A stretch of DNA of 5,658 nucleotides from Halobacteroidaceae bacterium. Its GTDB lineage: Bacteria; Bacillota; Halanaerobiia; B1SED10-174. Positions 5,030 to 5,658 of this stretch are shown one piece after another. The translations under genes and the position numbers were made by a program. The DNA is taken from NCBI GenBank assembly GCA_003550445.1, contig PUKG01000167.1, forward strand, positions 1 through 5,658, given 5' to 3'. Each line of letters begins with the position of its first letter. Position 1 is the stretch's first letter. Below the pieces are notes generated by a model. That model had not been told where the DNA came from. It searched no databases and saw nothing but the letters and a program-made list of their open reading frames with translations.

Positions 5030-5658
5030 ATGAAAAAACTTGGGATTAACACGAGGCTGGTTCATTCAGGGGAAAAACCCTGTCCTGTAACCGGTGCATT
5101 ACGAATGCCAATTTATCAAACTGCAACCTTTGTTTTTGATGATGTTGATCAGGGGGCCCGTCGGTTTGCTGGGGAAGAGGAAGGTTATATTTATACCCGC
5201 CTGGGAAACCCAACCCAGACTGCCCTTGAGGTAAAGATGGCAGATCTTGAAGGAGGAGATGCAGCAATTGCAACAGCTTCTGGTATGGCTGCAGTTACCA
5301 GCGCAACCATGGCTTTCTTACAACAGGGAGATCATGTAGTTTCTTCGGAAGCAGTTTATGGCTGCACCCATTCACTTTTTAAAGAATTGTTTCCCCGCTA
5401 TGGGATAAAGGTTTCTTTTGTTGATACCTCTAAACCTGAAGAAATTGAAAATGCAATTCGACCGGAAACCAAAATGCTTTACCTGGAATCTCCTGCTAAC
5501 CCAACAATGGGTCTGGTTGACATCGAAAAAGCTGTAATAATTGCTAAAGAGAAAAATCTCAAGACGGTATTTGATAACACCTTCATGACCCCCTACTTTC
5601 AAAGACCTCTGGAAATGGGAATTGATATTGTAATTCACAGTGCCACCAAATATATTGG
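5030..5658 (+). CDS. PLP-dependent methionine gamma-lyase family protein (5' part)
   Basis: The first 209 codons are present; the gene runs off the right edge, about half of a family that is usually near 400 residues. It belongs to the Cys/Met metabolism PLP enzymes (fold type I). Visible residues: YTR (Y55, R57) and SGM (84-86), which bind the cofactor phosphate; Y110, which stacks on the PLP ring; D182 for the ring nitrogen; and SATK, with K207 forming the Schiff base. C112 in VYGCT corresponds to the Cys116 that marks methionine gamma-lyases, where gamma-synthases and cystathionine lyases mostly have Gly. That favours cleavage of methionine to methanethiol, 2-oxobutyrate and ammonia (inference; an O-acetylhomoserine or cystathionine enzyme is the alternative). 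Start: ATG at 5030, 6 bases after AGGAGG (5018-5023). It is likely its own transcription unit, as a terminator precedes it. Confidence 0.88.
   Translation, partial: MKKLGINTRLVHSGEKPCPVTGALRMPIYQTATFVFDDVDQGARRFAGEEEGYIYTRLGNPTQTALEVKMADLEGGDAAIATASGMAAVTSATMAFLQQGDHVVSSEAVYGCTHSLFKELFPRYGIKVSFVDTSKPEEIENAIRPETKMLYLESPANPTMGLVDIEKAVIIAKEKNLKTVFDNTFMTPYFQRPLEMGIDIVIHSATKYI

Noticed and set aside
5372..5638. 88-codon minus-strand frame antisense to the lyase gene
   Set aside because: The plus strand here encodes clear PLP-enzyme motifs including the Schiff-base lysine, so the opposite frame is a by-product.

Overview
The window looks like a stretch of chromosome from a low-to-moderate GC Gram-positive anaerobe, probably Clostridia-like. 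The reasons are strong AGGAGG-type Shine-Dalgarno sequences, a TTG start on rimO, free use of AGA/AGG/ATA codons, AT-rich spacers, short hairpin terminators and the rimO-pgsA gene pair, which is typical of Firmicutes. The genus cannot be read from the sequence. No mobile element, CRISPR array, tRNA or rRNA was seen.

Layout. Positions 1-255 are AT-rich and hold no confidently called gene: two frames are open from the left edge (a possible tail of an upstream gene), followed by a strong Shine-Dalgarno and a long imperfect hairpin just ahead of the first real gene. Positions 256-2154 (+) encode a soluble GAF-PAS-GGDEF-HD-GYP protein with all the catalytic motifs for both making and breaking cyclic di-GMP. 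A perfect-stem bidirectional terminator (2270-2296) separates it from a convergent small gene (2372-2566, -) for a lipoprotein whose 39-residue mature part is extremely acidic. A divergent promoter region of about 320 bases follows. Then come rimO (2890-4227, +; uS12 methylthiotransferase) and pgsA (4211-4771, +; phosphatidylglycerophosphate synthase), overlapping by 17 bases and closed by a terminator at 4797-4818. After a 258-base spacer starts a PLP-dependent sulfur amino acid lyase (5030 to the window end, +), most like methionine gamma-lyase, cut by the edge before its C-terminal half.

How they fit together. rimO and pgsA form a co-transcribed, probably translationally coupled housekeeping pair with unrelated functions (ribosome modification and phospholipid synthesis). 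The other three genes appear to be separate transcription units. The most unusual parts are not large genes: the structured leader and ambiguous start of the cyclic di-GMP gene, the small poly-acidic lipoprotein, and the rimO leader, where a hairpin and a tiny reading frame precede the TTG start. No clearly new multi-gene system is present.
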